From: Longimicrobium sp.
GTDB lineage: Bacteria; Gemmatimonadota; Gemmatimonadetes; Longimicrobiales; Longimicrobiaceae
Assembly: GCA_036389795.1 (NCBI GenBank)
Contig: DASVWD010000149.1
Span: forward strand, 1-40,765
Direction of reading: 5' to 3'
Length of the DNA: 40,765 nucleotides
The position numbers were made by a program, and so were the translations under genes. Below the pieces are notes generated by a model. The model had not been told where the DNA came from, searched no databases, and was given only the letters and a program-made list of their open reading frames with translations. Positions 22,984 to 31,953 of this stretch are shown here, piece after piece (the first letter of the stretch is position 1; every line of letters starts with the position of its first letter).

Positions 22984-24515
22984 CGCGGCGAGGGGCGGGC
23001 GGGCGCGGGGGCGCGCACGTCGCTCGGGAGCCGCTCGGCGTCCGACCTCGCCGCGGCCAGGTGCGAGGTGGGGGTGGCGGGCCGGCCGTTGATCGACACG
23101 CGCTCGAAGCGCAGCCCCTGCACCCCCTCGGTCACGTTCCCGCGCGCCACGCCGTCGAAGCGGCAGTCGATCACGCGCACGTCGGAGATCTCCGAGCGCT
23201 CGTAGGCGCGCATGTACAGGCCGTACTCGCTCTTGCGGCTGGTGACGCCCCGCATCTCCACGTCGCGGATCACGGGGACGAACGGGCCGCTGCGCCCTTC
23301 CTCGTAGTACAGGTCCATCGAGAGCACCGCGTCGCTCACCTCGCCGATCGTGACGTTGCGCATGTAGACGTGCTCCAGCAGGCCGCCGCGCATCGCGTTG
23401 TTCTTGAAGCGGAGCGCGCGCTCCAGGTTGGGGCTGTCCATCTCGCAGTCTTCGACGAAGACGTTGCGCACCCCGCCCGAGATCTCGCTGCCGATGGTCA
23501 CCCCGCCGTGCCCGTCCTTCATCCGGCAGCGGCGGATCACCAGGTTCTCGCTCGGCGCCGCCAGCCGCCGGCCGTCGGCGTTGCGGCCGGACTTGATGGC
23601 GATGCAGTCGTCGCCCGTGTCGAAGAGGCACCCCTCGACCAGCACGTCGCGGCAGCTCTCGGGGTCGCAGCCGTCGTTGTTGGGGCCGTGGGTGACGATC
23701 TTCACGTCGCGCACCGTGACGTTCTGGCAGAGGACCGGGTGGATCTCCCACATCGGCGAGTTGACGATGGTCACCCCTTCGACCAGCACGTTGCGGCAGC
23801 GGTACGGCTGGATGAACTGCGGCCGCAGGTAGCCGCCCTCGCCGATCACGCGCTGCTCGACGGGGACGCCGCGCTCGGCCATCTCGAAGAGCCGCGTCCG
23901 GGCTGCGCGCTGGTTCGGCTGCCCCTCGCGCCAGCCGTACTGCGTCTTGCCGTTCCACGGCCACCAGTGCGCGTTGTCGGCCTGCCCGTCCAGCGTCCCC
24001 TCGCCCGTGACCGCCACGTCCGTCGCCTCGAAGGCGTAGATCAGCGGCGAGTAGTTCATCACCTCCACCCCCTCCCAGCGCGTGAAGACGGCGGGGAGGT
24101 AGGCGCGGGGGTCCTGGCTGAAGGCGATGGTCCCGCCGCCCTGAACGTGCAGGTTGACCCGGCTCCGCAGGTGGATCGGCCCGGTGAGGAAGCGCCCCGC
24201 GGGAACCACGACGCGCCCGCCGCCCGCCTCGCCGCAGGCGGCCACCGCGCGGCGGAACGCCTCGGTGCAGTCCGTCTTCCCGTCGCCCGCCGCGCCGTAG
24301 CTGGTCACGGCAAAGTCGCGGTCGGGGAACGCGGGCGGGCGGATGCGGGCCAGGATGCCGGGGACCAGCTCCCAGCCGGCGAGGACGCCGTGCCTCGCGG
24401 CGGCACTCCGCGCCGCGGTCGCGCACCCCTCCAGGCCGGGGAGCACCAGGACGGCGCCGGCGCCCAGGGCGGCGGCGCGGAGGAAGTCGCGGCGGGTGAG
24501 GTTCGGGCTTTCCAC
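22980..24515 (-). CDS. Exported polygalacturonase, GH28
   Basis: GH28 inverting hydrolase acting on homogalacturonan or related pectin, predicted 511 residues. A twin-arginine signal (T-R8-R9-D-F-L-R, followed by a hydrophobic stretch and GLEGC) suggests Tat export, possibly with lipidation. The right-handed beta helix shows the family motifs: FAVTSYGAAGDGKTDCTEAFRRAV near the start, N279-N280-D281-G, D302-D303 in DTGDDCIAIKSG, and H336 in DGHGGVTIGSE; the three aspartates are the catalytic set. GTG 24515 is chosen because AGGAG stands 5 nt upstream and the Tat signal then starts at residue 5. The stop overlaps the GH105 start by four bases. The 137-bp gap to the pectate lyase gene contains a 9-nt-unit hairpin. 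Confidence 0.94.
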   Translation of the reverse strand: MESPNLTRRDFLRAAALGAGAVLVLPGLEGCATAARSAAARHGVLAGWELVPGILARIRPPAFPDRDFAVTSYGAAGDGKTDCTEAFRRAVAACGEAGGGRVVVPAGRFLTGPIHLRSRVNLHVQGGGTIAFSQDPRAYLPAVFTRWEGVEVMNYSPLIYAFEATDVAVTGEGTLDGQADNAHWWPWNGKTQYGWREGQPNQRAARTRLFEMAERGVPVEQRVIGEGGYLRPQFIQPYRCRNVLVEGVTIVNSPMWEIHPVLCQNVTVRDVKIVTHGPNNDGCDPESCRDVLVEGCLFDTGDDCIAIKSGRNADGRRLAAPSENLVIRRCRMKDGHGGVTIGSEISGGVRNVFVEDCEMDSPNLERALRFKNNAMRGGLLEHVYMRNVTIGEVSDAVLSMDLYYEEGRSGPFVPVIRDVEMRGVTSRKSEYGLYMRAYERSEISDVRVIDCRFDGVARGNVTEGVQGLRFERVSINGRPATPTSHLAAARSDAERLPSDVRAPAPARPSPR

Positions 24516-24549
24516 CAATCTCCTCGCGTGTGCAGGCTCCGCTGATGGT

Positions 24550-24623
24550 CTCACACAGAGGACACAGAGGTCACAGAGAACTTCATTGCAGTTCCTCTGT
24601 GTTCTCTGTGTCCTCTGTGTGAG
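24550..24623. repeat. Inverted repeat of 9-nt ACAGAG units, copy 2
   Basis: The left arm is CTCACACAGAG plus units GACACAGAG and GTCACAGAG. The right arm is the inverse with units ending CTCTGTG. It lies inside the rok-pel-GH28 operon, between pel and GH28, where it could attenuate or stabilise the mRNA. It shares GGTCTCACACAGAGG with 40670-40684. Confidence 0.75.
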
Positions 24624-24652
24624 CTAAGCAGTTCCAACCAAGTCTCCTTTGC

Positions 24653-25951
24653 TCAGCTGCCGGCGGGCGCGGGATGGCGCGCCGCCCAGCGCTCGTAGGC
24701 CCGCAGCGCGGACGCCGGCTCCTCGGCGTACCAGCCGTAGCCGGTGCGCCGGTCGGTGAGCTGCTCGTAGTCGTAGAGGACCACCCCGTCGCGGTTGCTG
24801 AAGACCGGGCGGTTGGTGCCGATCTCGTACATCCGCGCCCAGAGCGGCCCCGCGCCCGCCTGCTCGCGCCGCCCGGTCTGGAAGTCGTAGACGTAGCCGT
24901 AGATGCGGTTCTCGCGGAACCACGCGGCGGCCGCGTGCACCGCCTCCACCACGCGCGCGTCCGGCGACGGGAGCGACATCAGGAAGCGCGTGATCCCGGC
25001 GCTCTCCTTCGACGCGAGCGAGGCCGGCTCGTAGCTGCGCGCGGAGGTCGGCCGGAGCGTGAGCGGGTCGTGCTGCTGCCCCCACACCGTGCGCTTCCCG
25101 CCGACCACCACCTGGCTGGCGAGGATGCAGTCCAGGGCGCGGGAGACCGCCGCGTCCGCGCGCCGCCTCTCCTCCTCCGTCACGAACGCGTACTCGCCGC
25201 GCGCGACGTCCCGCAGGAGCGCGGCGGCGTGCACGATGGCGTCGTCGTTGAAGGTGGCGGCGTCGTGGTAGCCGCCCTGGAGGGGGTAGACCTGCGGCCA
25301 GCAGCCGTTGGGGAACTGCGCGCGCAGCAGCCAGCCGAGCCCGCGCAGGAAGGCGTCGCGCCAGCGCGCGTCCCCGTGCGCCGCGTAGGCGCGCGCGAGG
25401 AAGCGCATCTCCTCGGTGGTCGAATTGTTGTCGAGGGTGGCGATGTACTGCCAGGAGTCGCTCTCGGAGAAGAAGCTCTGCCCCGGCCGCCGCGGCCCGC
25501 CACTCATGTCGACGTGCTTCGACCACCCGCCCGACGGCGTCTGGTAGGAGAGGATCGTCTCCGCCATCCGCCGCGCCGAGTCGCCCCGGAACCACGCCTC
25601 CGTCATCCGGTCCTCGACCTCGAACGACTTCCGCGCGTACGCGGCGCGCTCCATCCGCTCCCGCCCGAGCGTGCGCATCTCCTCGGCGAGGAGCGCCCGG
25701 TCGCGCGCGCGGTCCCGGCGCGACGTCTCGACGTACTGCGTCCACGCCTCCCGCTCGGCGGCGGGGAGGGCGGAGATGCGCGCGGGGCCGAGCAGGGGCG
25801 TGGTGTCGCGCTCCACCGCGGCCCCGGGGAGCCGGGCGATGGAGTCCACCGGGTTCCGCGCCGGGTCCTGCGCGGGGAGCGTGCGGCACCCGGCCGCGAG
25901 CAGGAGCGCGGCCGCGGCGAGGGCGGCCGTCCGTTGCGTGGTGCCGGCCAT
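24653..25951 (-). CDS. Pectate lyase, family PL10, lipoprotein
   Basis: PL10 lyases cleave polygalacturonate by beta-elimination, producing the 4,5-unsaturated ends that GH105 and KduI/KduD process. The 432-residue protein has lipobox LLLAAGC with lipidated C22, so it is likely cell-surface or periplasmic and anchored. Family motifs: ETILSYQTPSGGWSKHVDMSG, a DNNSTTEEMRFLARAY block, AQFPNGCWPQVYPLQGGYHDAATFND, WGQQHDPLTLRP, and the closing WARMYEIGTNRPVFSNRDGVVLY, then RRTGYGWY. Its ATG (25951) overlaps the rok stop as TGATG, so it is coupled to the regulator gene. Residues 28-120 form an extra helical N-terminal region before the catalytic part. Confidence 0.93.
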   Translation of the reverse strand: MAGTTQRTAALAAAALLLAAGCRTLPAQDPARNPVDSIARLPGAAVERDTTPLLGPARISALPAAEREAWTQYVETSRRDRARDRALLAEEMRTLGRERMERAAYARKSFEVEDRMTEAWFRGDSARRMAETILSYQTPSGGWSKHVDMSGGPRRPGQSFFSESDSWQYIATLDNNSTTEEMRFLARAYAAHGDARWRDAFLRGLGWLLRAQFPNGCWPQVYPLQGGYHDAATFNDDAIVHAAALLRDVARGEYAFVTEEERRRADAAVSRALDCILASQVVVGGKRTVWGQQHDPLTLRPTSARSYEPASLASKESAGITRFLMSLPSPDARVVEAVHAAAAWFRENRIYGYVYDFQTGRREQAGAGPLWARMYEIGTNRPVFSNRDGVVLYDYEQLTDRRTGYGWYAEEPASALRAYERWAARHPAPAGS

Positions 25952-27168
25952 CACGCGACCTGCGGCGCGGCGAAGACGGGGGCGGCCACCAGGGCGGCGG
26001 CGCCGCGCAGGCGCGGGTAGCCGACGGCCAGCTCGGGGATCACCGGGGTGGCGGCCGCCGCCTTCGTGAGCGCGCGCTCCTCGATCGCCGCGCGCACCTG
26101 CGGCTCCACCAGGTCCCACGCGGCCGTGATCTCGCCGCCCACGAAGATGCGCGCCGGGTTCAGCGAGTTCACGATCATCGACAGCCCCAGCCCCAGGAAG
26201 CGGCCGGTCTCCACCAGCGCCTGCCTGGCGCGCTCGTCGCCGGTGCGCGCGCGGGTGACCAGGTCGGGGACGGTGATGGCCGTCTGCGCCAGCAGCTCGC
26301 GCGCGTCGGCGGGGGAGAGCTCGCGGCCCAGGTAGCGGGAGATGGTGGCCAGGTTGGAGGTGTGCGCCTCCCAGCAGCCGCGCGCGCCGCAGAGGCAGCG
26401 GGGGCCCTCGGGGTTGATCGGCACGTGCCCGAACTCGCCGGCGGCGTGGCCGTGCCCGCGCACCACCTGCCCGTTCACCACCACCCCGGTGCCCACGCCC
26501 TCGCTGACCGTGACGTAGACGAAGTCGCCCGTGTCGCCGCCGCGCTGGCCCAGCCACATCTGCGCGAGCGCGCAGGCGATGGGGGCGTTCTCGATGAAGA
26601 CGGGGAGCCCCGTGGCCGCCTGCAGCAGCCCGCGGAACTCCACCTCCTTCCAGCCCAGCTGCGGGGCGTTCAGCACGCGGCCGGTGGGGTGGTCCACCAT
26701 GCCGGGGACCGCGATCCCGATCCCCTCGCAGTCGCCGCCCGCGCCGTGCACGTGCAGCAGCCGGGCGATGCGCCCCGCCAGCTCGTCCGCCAGCCGCGCC
26801 GGGTCCAGGATCGTCTCGAAGGTCTCCAGCGCGATCTGCGTCCCCGCGAAGTCGGAGAGCATCAGGTAGGTGCGGCTGAAGCGGATGTCGACCGCCACCG
26901 CCAGCCGGTCGCGGGTGCGCACGTACAGCATCTTCGGCCGGCGGCCGCGCGGCGCGTCGACCGCCTCGCCCTCCAGCACCGCGCCCTCGGCCAGCAGCTC
27001 GTTCACCAGCGCGGTCACCCGCCCGCGCCCCACCTTCATCCGCCGCGCCAGGTCGGCGCGCGAGATCGGCTGGTGCTCGCGCACCAGGTTCAGCACGATC
27101 TGCCGGTTGATCTCGCGCGAGGTGGAGCGGGTGGCGAGCTTGAAGTTGCCGACGTTGATCTTTCTCAC
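25951..27168 (-). CDS. ROK-family transcriptional repressor of the pectin/hexuronate regulon
   Basis: Predicted 405-residue repressor of the NagC/XylR type. Residues 1-75 carry the winged HTH (TSREINRQIVLNLVREHQPISRADLARRMKVGRGRVTALVNELL). The sugar-binding ROK domain follows, with a strand VAVDIRFSRTYLML, GIGIAVPGMVDH, the ENAPIACALAQ motif, and the zinc-type cluster GHVPINPEGPRCLCGARGCWEAH. GTG 27168 begins at the usual MRKINVGN position; GTG 27252 upstream is an alternative, and neither ribosome-binding site is decisive. The gene is divergent from uxaC. A 19-bp palindrome in the shared promoter region and a matching one at susC suggest autoregulation and control of both units. The inducer would be a sugar acid such as galacturonate or KDG; this is inference. 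Confidence 0.9.
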   Translation of the reverse strand: MRKINVGNFKLATRSTSREINRQIVLNLVREHQPISRADLARRMKVGRGRVTALVNELLAEGAVLEGEAVDAPRGRRPKMLYVRTRDRLAVAVDIRFSRTYLMLSDFAGTQIALETFETILDPARLADELAGRIARLLHVHGAGGDCEGIGIAVPGMVDHPTGRVLNAPQLGWKEVEFRGLLQAATGLPVFIENAPIACALAQMWLGQRGGDTGDFVYVTVSEGVGTGVVVNGQVVRGHGHAAGEFGHVPINPEGPRCLCGARGCWEAHTSNLATISRYLGRELSPADARELLAQTAITVPDLVTRARTGDERARQALVETGRFLGLGLSMIVNSLNPARIFVGGEITAAWDLVEPQVRAAIEERALTKAAAATPVIPELAVGYPRLRGAAALVAAPVFAAPQVA

Positions 27169-27220
27169 GGAGGATCGGTCCTCGTAAGGCTCGGCGGAAG
27201 CGGGTCCGGATACGAGAGCG

Positions 27221-27249
27221 TTGCGCGATCCGGGGGACGGTGATACATT
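27221..27249 (+). promoter_or_regulatory. Promoter of the uxaC operon
   Basis: -35 TTGCGC (27221-27226), 17-bp spacer, -10 TACATT (27244-27249). The predicted start is a few bases before the operator at 27258-27276, so repressor binding would block elongation or initiation. Confidence 0.6.
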
Positions 27250-27257
27250 CACCGCAA

Positions 27258-27276
27258 TTGTTCCTTCTCGGAACAA
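27258..27276. promoter_or_regulatory. ROK operator candidate, rok-uxaC intergenic
   Basis: TTGTTCC-TTCTC-GGAACAA, perfect 7-bp arms with a 5-bp spacer, preceded by A and followed by AAT. The same architecture and flanks occur at 35372-35390. It sits between and overlaps the divergent promoters. Confidence 0.75.
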
Positions 27277-27303
27277 AATGCAGGCCTCCCGCTTCCGGCG
27301 CAA
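27275..27303 (-). promoter_or_regulatory. Promoter candidate of the rok-pel operon
   Basis: Minus strand: -35 TTGCGC (27303-27298), 17-bp spacer, -10 CATTTT (27280-27275). The -10 touches the operator arm, allowing autorepression. Confidence 0.4.
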
Positions 27304-27364
27304 GCCCCCGCGCTTCAGCCGGGCTGACCCACGGAGGGCTTTCGTTCCCCCGCAGGTGCCATAG

Positions 27365-28870
27365 ATGCCGACGAACGCCGCCGCCCGCCGGGCGGACGCG
27401 CTTCCCCTCCCGGGCGACGCGCTGGTGCTCCACCCCGACCGCTTCTTCGACCCCGACCCCGCGGTCCGCCGCGTGGCGCGCGAGCTGTACGAGGAGACGC
27501 GCGACCTGCCGCTGGTCTGTCCCCACGGGCACGTCGACCCGCGCCTGCTGGCCGAGGACGCGCCCTTCCCCGAGCCCACCGCGCTGATCGTCGTCCCCGA
27601 CCACTACATCTTCCGGATGCTGTACTCGCGGGGCGTGCCGATGGAGGCGCTCGGCATCCCCACGACGGACGGGGCGCCGGTGGAGACCGACCCCCGCCGC
27701 ATCTGGCAGCTCTTCGCCGACCACTACCACCTCTTCCGCGGCACCCCCACCGGCGCGTGGCTCGACCACGAGCTGCACGAGGTGTTCGGCGTGCGCACGC
27801 GGCTGAACGGCGAGACGGGGCGGCGGGTCTACGACGAGATCGCCGAGCGGCTGGCCTCGCCCGAGTTCCGGCCGCGCGCGCTGTTCGAGCGCTTCAACAT
27901 CGAGGTGCTCACCACCACCGACGCGGCCACCGACACGCTGGCGCACCACCGCGCCATCCGCGAGTCGGGGTGGGGCGGGCGCGTGGTCCCCTGCTTCCGC
28001 CCCGACGCCCTCTTCCGCATCGCCGCGCCCGGGTGGAGCGACGCGATCGGCGAGCTGGAGCGGGTGAGCGGCCTGGGCGTGGACTGCTACGCGGGCTTCC
28101 TCCGCGCCGTCGAGGAGCGGCGGGAGTACTTCCGCGGCCTGGGCGCCACCTCCACCGACCACGCCGTGGTGGAGCCGTACACCGAGCGGCTGCCGGACGA
28201 GGAGGCGGAGCGGCTCTTCTGCCGGGCCCGCACGGGCGAGGCCGCGGAGGCCGACCAGCGCCGCTTCGAGGCGCACATGCTGATGGAGATGGCGCGGATG
28301 TCGGTGGAGGACGGGATGGTGATGCAGCTGCACGCGGGCGCGCTGCGCGACCACAACCGCGCCGTCGCCGACCGCTTCGGCCCCGACACGGGCGCGGACA
28401 TCCCGGTCGCCACCGAGTACACGCGCAACCTGCGGGCGCTGCTGAACGCCTACGGCAACGATCCCCGTCTGACGCTGGTCCTCTTCACCCTCGACGAGTC
28501 GACCTACGCGCGCGAGCTGGCGCCGCTGGCGGGGCACTACCCCGCCCTGCGCCTGGGCCCGCCCTGGTGGTTCCACGACTCGGTCGAGGGGATGAAGCGC
28601 TTCCGCGAGCGCACCACGGAGACGGCGGGGATCTACAACACCGCCGGCTTCAACGACGACACGCGCGCCTTCTGCTCGATCCCCGCGCGGCACGACCTGT
28701 CGCGGCGGGTGGACGCCAACTGGCTGGCCGGCCTGGTCGCCCGCCACGTGGTGGGGATGGACGACGCGCGGGAGATGGCGCGCGCGCTGGCGTACGAGCT
28801 GGCGCGCGAGACGTACCGGATCGACGGCGCCGCCCCCGAGGCCGGCGCCCCCGCCCTGGCCGCGGACTGA
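27365..28870 (+). CDS. uxaC: Glucuronate/galacturonate isomerase
   Basis: UxaC isomerises D-galacturonate to D-tagaturonate, and glucuronate to fructuronate, as the first cytoplasmic step of the Ashwell pathway. The 501-residue protein is slightly longer than E. coli UxaC (470). It shows the metal-site motif CPHGHVDP with H54 and H56 in the amidohydrolase-like TIM barrel, DHYIFRMLYSRGV, HLFRGTPTGAWLDHEL, and VMQLHAGALRDHN in the later half. ATG 27365 is the first gene of a six-gene run (uxaC-uxaA-uxaB-eda-kdgK-MFS) with gaps or overlaps below 20 bp. The 115-nt leader begins with the ROK operator. Galacturonate is the likely main substrate given the neighbouring pectin enzymes. Confidence 0.95.
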   Translation: MPTNAAARRADALPLPGDALVLHPDRFFDPDPAVRRVARELYEETRDLPLVCPHGHVDPRLLAEDAPFPEPTALIVVPDHYIFRMLYSRGVPMEALGIPTTDGAPVETDPRRIWQLFADHYHLFRGTPTGAWLDHELHEVFGVRTRLNGETGRRVYDEIAERLASPEFRPRALFERFNIEVLTTTDAATDTLAHHRAIRESGWGGRVVPCFRPDALFRIAAPGWSDAIGELERVSGLGVDCYAGFLRAVEERREYFRGLGATSTDHAVVEPYTERLPDEEAERLFCRARTGEAAEADQRRFEAHMLMEMARMSVEDGMVMQLHAGALRDHNRAVADRFGPDTGADIPVATEYTRNLRALLNAYGNDPRLTLVLFTLDESTYARELAPLAGHYPALRLGPPWWFHDSVEGMKRFRERTTETAGIYNTAGFNDDTRAFCSIPARHDLSRRVDANWLAGLVARHVVGMDDAREMARALAYELARETYRIDGAAPEAGAPALAAD

Positions 28871-28877
28871 GGCGAGG

Positions 28878-30407
28878 ATGGCGACGGAGATGGCGACCGT
28901 GCCCGCCGTGAGCGCGCAGCCGCTCCTGGTGCGCGTCCACCCCGCGGACGACGTGGCGGTGGCCGTGCGCGCGCTCCCCGCCGGCGCCGAGCTGGAGGTG
29001 GAGGGCGCCGCGATCGTCCTGCAGGGCGAGGTGCCGGCCGGGCACAAGGTCGCCCTGCGCGCGCTGGAGCCAGGCGAGCCGGTGGTGAAGTACGGCTTCC
29101 CCGTAGGCGCGGCCACGCAGCCGATCGCGGCCGGGGAGTGGGTGCACTCGCACAACCTGGCGACGCGGCTGTCGGGGACGCTCGACTACAGCTATCGGCC
29201 GGCTCCCCGCCAGGCCGAGCCCATGCGCGAGATGCCGACGTTCCTGGGCTACCGGCGCGCGGACGGGCGCGTGGGGACGCGCAACGAGGTGTGGATCGTC
29301 AACACGGTCGGCTGCGTGAACACGGCCGCCGAGCGGATCGCGCGCGCGGCGAACGAGCGCTTCGCGGGGCGCGTGGACGGCGTGTACGCCTTCTCGCACC
29401 CCTACGGCTGCAGCCAGCTCGGCGACGACCTGGCGAACACGCAGCGGGTGCTCGCCGGGCTGCTGCGCCACCCGAACGCGGGCGGCGTGCTGGTGCTCGG
29501 CCTGGGGTGCGAGAACAACCAGATGGACGACCTGCTGCGGCGCGCCGGGAACGTCGATCCCGCGCGCCTGCGCTTCTTCAACACGCAGGACGTGGTGGAC
29601 GAGGTGGAGGAGGGGCTCGACGCCGTGGCCGAGCTGGTGGCGGCGATGGAGGGCGACCGGCGCGTCGAGTGCCCCGCCTCGGAGCTGATCCTCGGCCACA
29701 AGTGCGGCGGCTCCGACGGCTTCAGCGGGATCACCGCCAACCCGCTCCTGGGCCGCGTCGCCGACCGGCTGACGGCGCTGGGCGGCGGGGTGATCCTCAC
29801 CGAGGTCCCCGAGATGTTCGGCGCCGAGCAGGTGCTGATGGACCGCGCCGCCGACGAGCGCGTCTTCGCCGACGTGGTGGCGATGGTGAACGACTTCAAG
29901 GAGTACTTCCTCCGCCACGGCCAGCCGGTCTACGAGAACCCGTCCCCCGGCAACAAGGCGGGCGGCCTGACGACGCTGGAGGAGAAGTCGCTCGGCGCCA
30001 TCCAGAAGGGCGGCCGCGCCACCGTCACCCGCGTGCTGCGCTACGGCGAGCCGGCGGCGGCGGGGGGCCTGTTGCTGCTGGAGGCGCCGGGGAACGACGG
30101 CGTCTCGTCGACCGCGATGGTGGCCAGCGGCGCCACGGTGCTCCTCTTCACCACCGGCCGCGGCACCCCGCTCGGCTTCCCGGTGCCGACGATCAAGGTC
30201 TCCTCGAACACGGCGATCGCGGAGAAGAAGCCGCACTGGATCGACTTCAACGCGGGCGCGCTGCTGGACGGCGCCGCCACGCTCGACTCGCTGGCGGACG
30301 ACCTCTTCGCGCTGGTGCTGGACGTGGCCTCGGGCCGGGTGAAGACGCGCAACGAGACGCACGGCTACCGCGAGATCGCCATCTGGAAGGAAGGGGTGAC
30401 GCTGTGA
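28878..30407 (+). CDS. uxaA: Altronate dehydratase
   Basis: UxaA dehydrates D-altronate to 2-keto-3-deoxygluconate. The 509-residue protein has an N-terminal SAF domain (about 18-105; HPADDVAVAVRALPAGAEL, ending GEWVHSHNL) and a catalytic domain starting FLGYRRADGRVGTRNE. Conserved cysteine-bearing motifs include VNTVGCVNTAA, SHPYGCSQLGDD, GLGCENNQ and ILGHKCGGSDGFSGITANP, and may bind iron, as in this family. GAGGCGAGG just before ATG 28878 is a good ribosome-binding site; ATG 28890 is a second option. It begins 7 bp after uxaC. Its stop overlaps the start of uxaB as GTGA. Confidence 0.95.
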   Translation: MATEMATVPAVSAQPLLVRVHPADDVAVAVRALPAGAELEVEGAAIVLQGEVPAGHKVALRALEPGEPVVKYGFPVGAATQPIAAGEWVHSHNLATRLSGTLDYSYRPAPRQAEPMREMPTFLGYRRADGRVGTRNEVWIVNTVGCVNTAAERIARAANERFAGRVDGVYAFSHPYGCSQLGDDLANTQRVLAGLLRHPNAGGVLVLGLGCENNQMDDLLRRAGNVDPARLRFFNTQDVVDEVEEGLDAVAELVAAMEGDRRVECPASELILGHKCGGSDGFSGITANPLLGRVADRLTALGGGVILTEVPEMFGAEQVLMDRAADERVFADVVAMVNDFKEYFLRHGQPVYENPSPGNKAGGLTTLEEKSLGAIQKGGRATVTRVLRYGEPAAAGGLLLLEAPGNDGVSSTAMVASGATVLLFTTGRGTPLGFPVPTIKVSSNTAIAEKKPHWIDFNAGALLDGAATLDSLADDLFALVLDVASGRVKTRNETHGYREIAIWKEGVTL

Positions 30408-31939
30408 CGCCGCCCCTGCCGACGCTGAATGCGGAGCTGCTCCGCTCCGGCGCGCCGGCCGGCCGCCTGGCGGTGCCCGACCCGGCGCTGCTGGAGCTCC
30501 CCGAGCGGGTGGTGCAGTTCGGCACCGGCGCGTTCCTGCGCGGCTTCGTGGAAGACTTCGTCGACGCGGCGAACCGGCGCGGCGCCTTCGACGGGCGGAT
30601 CGTGATGGTGGGGTCGACCGGCAGCGGGCGCGACCGGGTGCTCGGCGAGCAGGACGGGCTCTACACCCTCTGCGTGCAGGGCGTGGAGGACGGGCGGGTG
30701 CGCCGCGAGCGCCGCGTCATCGCCTCGGTGAGCCGCGCCCTCTCCGCGCACGGCGACTGGGACGCGGTGCTCGCCACCGCGCGCGACCCGCGCATCGAGC
30801 TCGTCTTCTCCAACACCACCGAGGTGGGGATCGCGCTGGACGAGGGCGACCGGCCGGACCTGGCGCCGCCGCGCTCCTTCCCCGGCAAGCTGGCGCGCTG
30901 GCTGTGGGAGCGGGCGCGCGCGTTCGGCTTCGATCCCGCGCGCGGCGTGGTCGTCCTCCCCTGCGAGCTGATCGAGGACAACGGCGCCCGGCTGCGCGAG
31001 ATCGTGCTCACCCTGGCGGAGCGCTGGGGCTTCGGAGCCGAGTTCGCGGCGTGGATCGACGCCGCCGTCCCCTTCTGCAACACGCTGGTGGACCGGATCG
31101 TCCCGGGCACGCCCCGGGACGACGAGCGCGCCCGCGAGGAAGCGGAGCTCGGCTACCGCGACGGGCTGCTGACCGTGGCCGAGGTCTACACGCTGTTCGC
31201 CATCGAGGGAGACGGTGCGCTGCGCGCGCGGCTCCGCTTCGCCGAGGGCGAGCCGGGGATCCTGGTCACCCCCGACGTCGCGCCGTACCGCGAGCGCAAG
31301 GTGCGGCTGCTGAACGGCGGGCACACCGTCACCGTCCCCGCGGCTCTGCTGGCCGGGTGCGAGACGGTGCTGGAGGCGGTCGGGCACGAGCACGTGGGCG
31401 CCTTCCTGCGCCGGGCGATGCTCGAGGAGATCGTCCCCACGCTCGACGCGCCCGGCGCGGAGGAGTACGCGCGCCAGGTGCTGGACCGCTTCGCCAACCC
31501 GTTCGTCCGCCACGCGCTGATCGACATCTCGCTGCAGCAGACGATGAAGACGCGGGTGCGCGTGGTCCCCTCCATCGTCCGCTGGGCCGAGCGCTTCGGC
31601 GACGCGCCGCCGTCGCTGGCGTTCGGGTTCGCCGCGTACCTGCTCTACATGCGCGGCGACGTGCAGGAGCGGCGGCGCGCGGCCGGGCTCCCCGTCCCCG
31701 CGGACGACCAGGGAGACCGCGTACGGGCGATGTGGTCCGCGCTGCACGACGGCTCCGACGCGTCGCTCGCGGCGCTGGTCAAGGTCGCCTGCGCCGACCG
31801 CGCGCTCTGGGGGACGGACCTCGCGCGCGTGCCCGGCTTCGCGAAAGCGGTGACGTGCAGCCTGGTCCGCGCGCACCGCGACGGCGTCTCCGCCGCGCTG
31901 GAGGCGCACCTGGCGGCGCCGGCCGCGTCCGCCGCGTGA
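30404..31939 (+). CDS. uxaB: Tagaturonate reductase (altronate oxidoreductase)
   Basis: UxaB reduces D-tagaturonate to D-altronate with NADH, between UxaC and UxaA. The 511-residue protein belongs to the mannitol dehydrogenase family: the N-terminal Rossmann region contains VVQFGTGAFLRGFVEDFVDAAN, then FSNTTEVGIAL. The catalytic domain has the lysine-containing YRERKVRLLNGGHT and the helix HALIDISLQQTMKTRVRVVPSI. Tagaturonate rather than fructuronate reductase is assigned from FLRGF and from the uxaCA neighbours. The start GTG 30404 overlaps the uxaA stop by four bases and has AAGGAAGGGG upstream. Confidence 0.93.
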   Translation: MTPPLPTLNAELLRSGAPAGRLAVPDPALLELPERVVQFGTGAFLRGFVEDFVDAANRRGAFDGRIVMVGSTGSGRDRVLGEQDGLYTLCVQGVEDGRVRRERRVIASVSRALSAHGDWDAVLATARDPRIELVFSNTTEVGIALDEGDRPDLAPPRSFPGKLARWLWERARAFGFDPARGVVVLPCELIEDNGARLREIVLTLAERWGFGAEFAAWIDAAVPFCNTLVDRIVPGTPRDDERAREEAELGYRDGLLTVAEVYTLFAIEGDGALRARLRFAEGEPGILVTPDVAPYRERKVRLLNGGHTVTVPAALLAGCETVLEAVGHEHVGAFLRRAMLEEIVPTLDAPGAEEYARQVLDRFANPFVRHALIDISLQQTMKTRVRVVPSIVRWAERFGDAPPSLAFGFAAYLLYMRGDVQERRRAAGLPVPADDQGDRVRAMWSALHDGSDASLAALVKVACADRALWGTDLARVPGFAKAVTCSLVRAHRDGVSAALEAHLAAPAASAA

Positions 31940-31953
31940 GCCCCGGAGCCGCC

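Noticed and set aside
24653-29155. A very long open minus-strand frame continuing from the pectate lyase across uxaC
   Set aside because: The part beyond 25951 is antisense to uxaC and the rok frame, is low-complexity Arg/Ala/Val-rich, and has no domain pattern. High GC makes antisense frames open.
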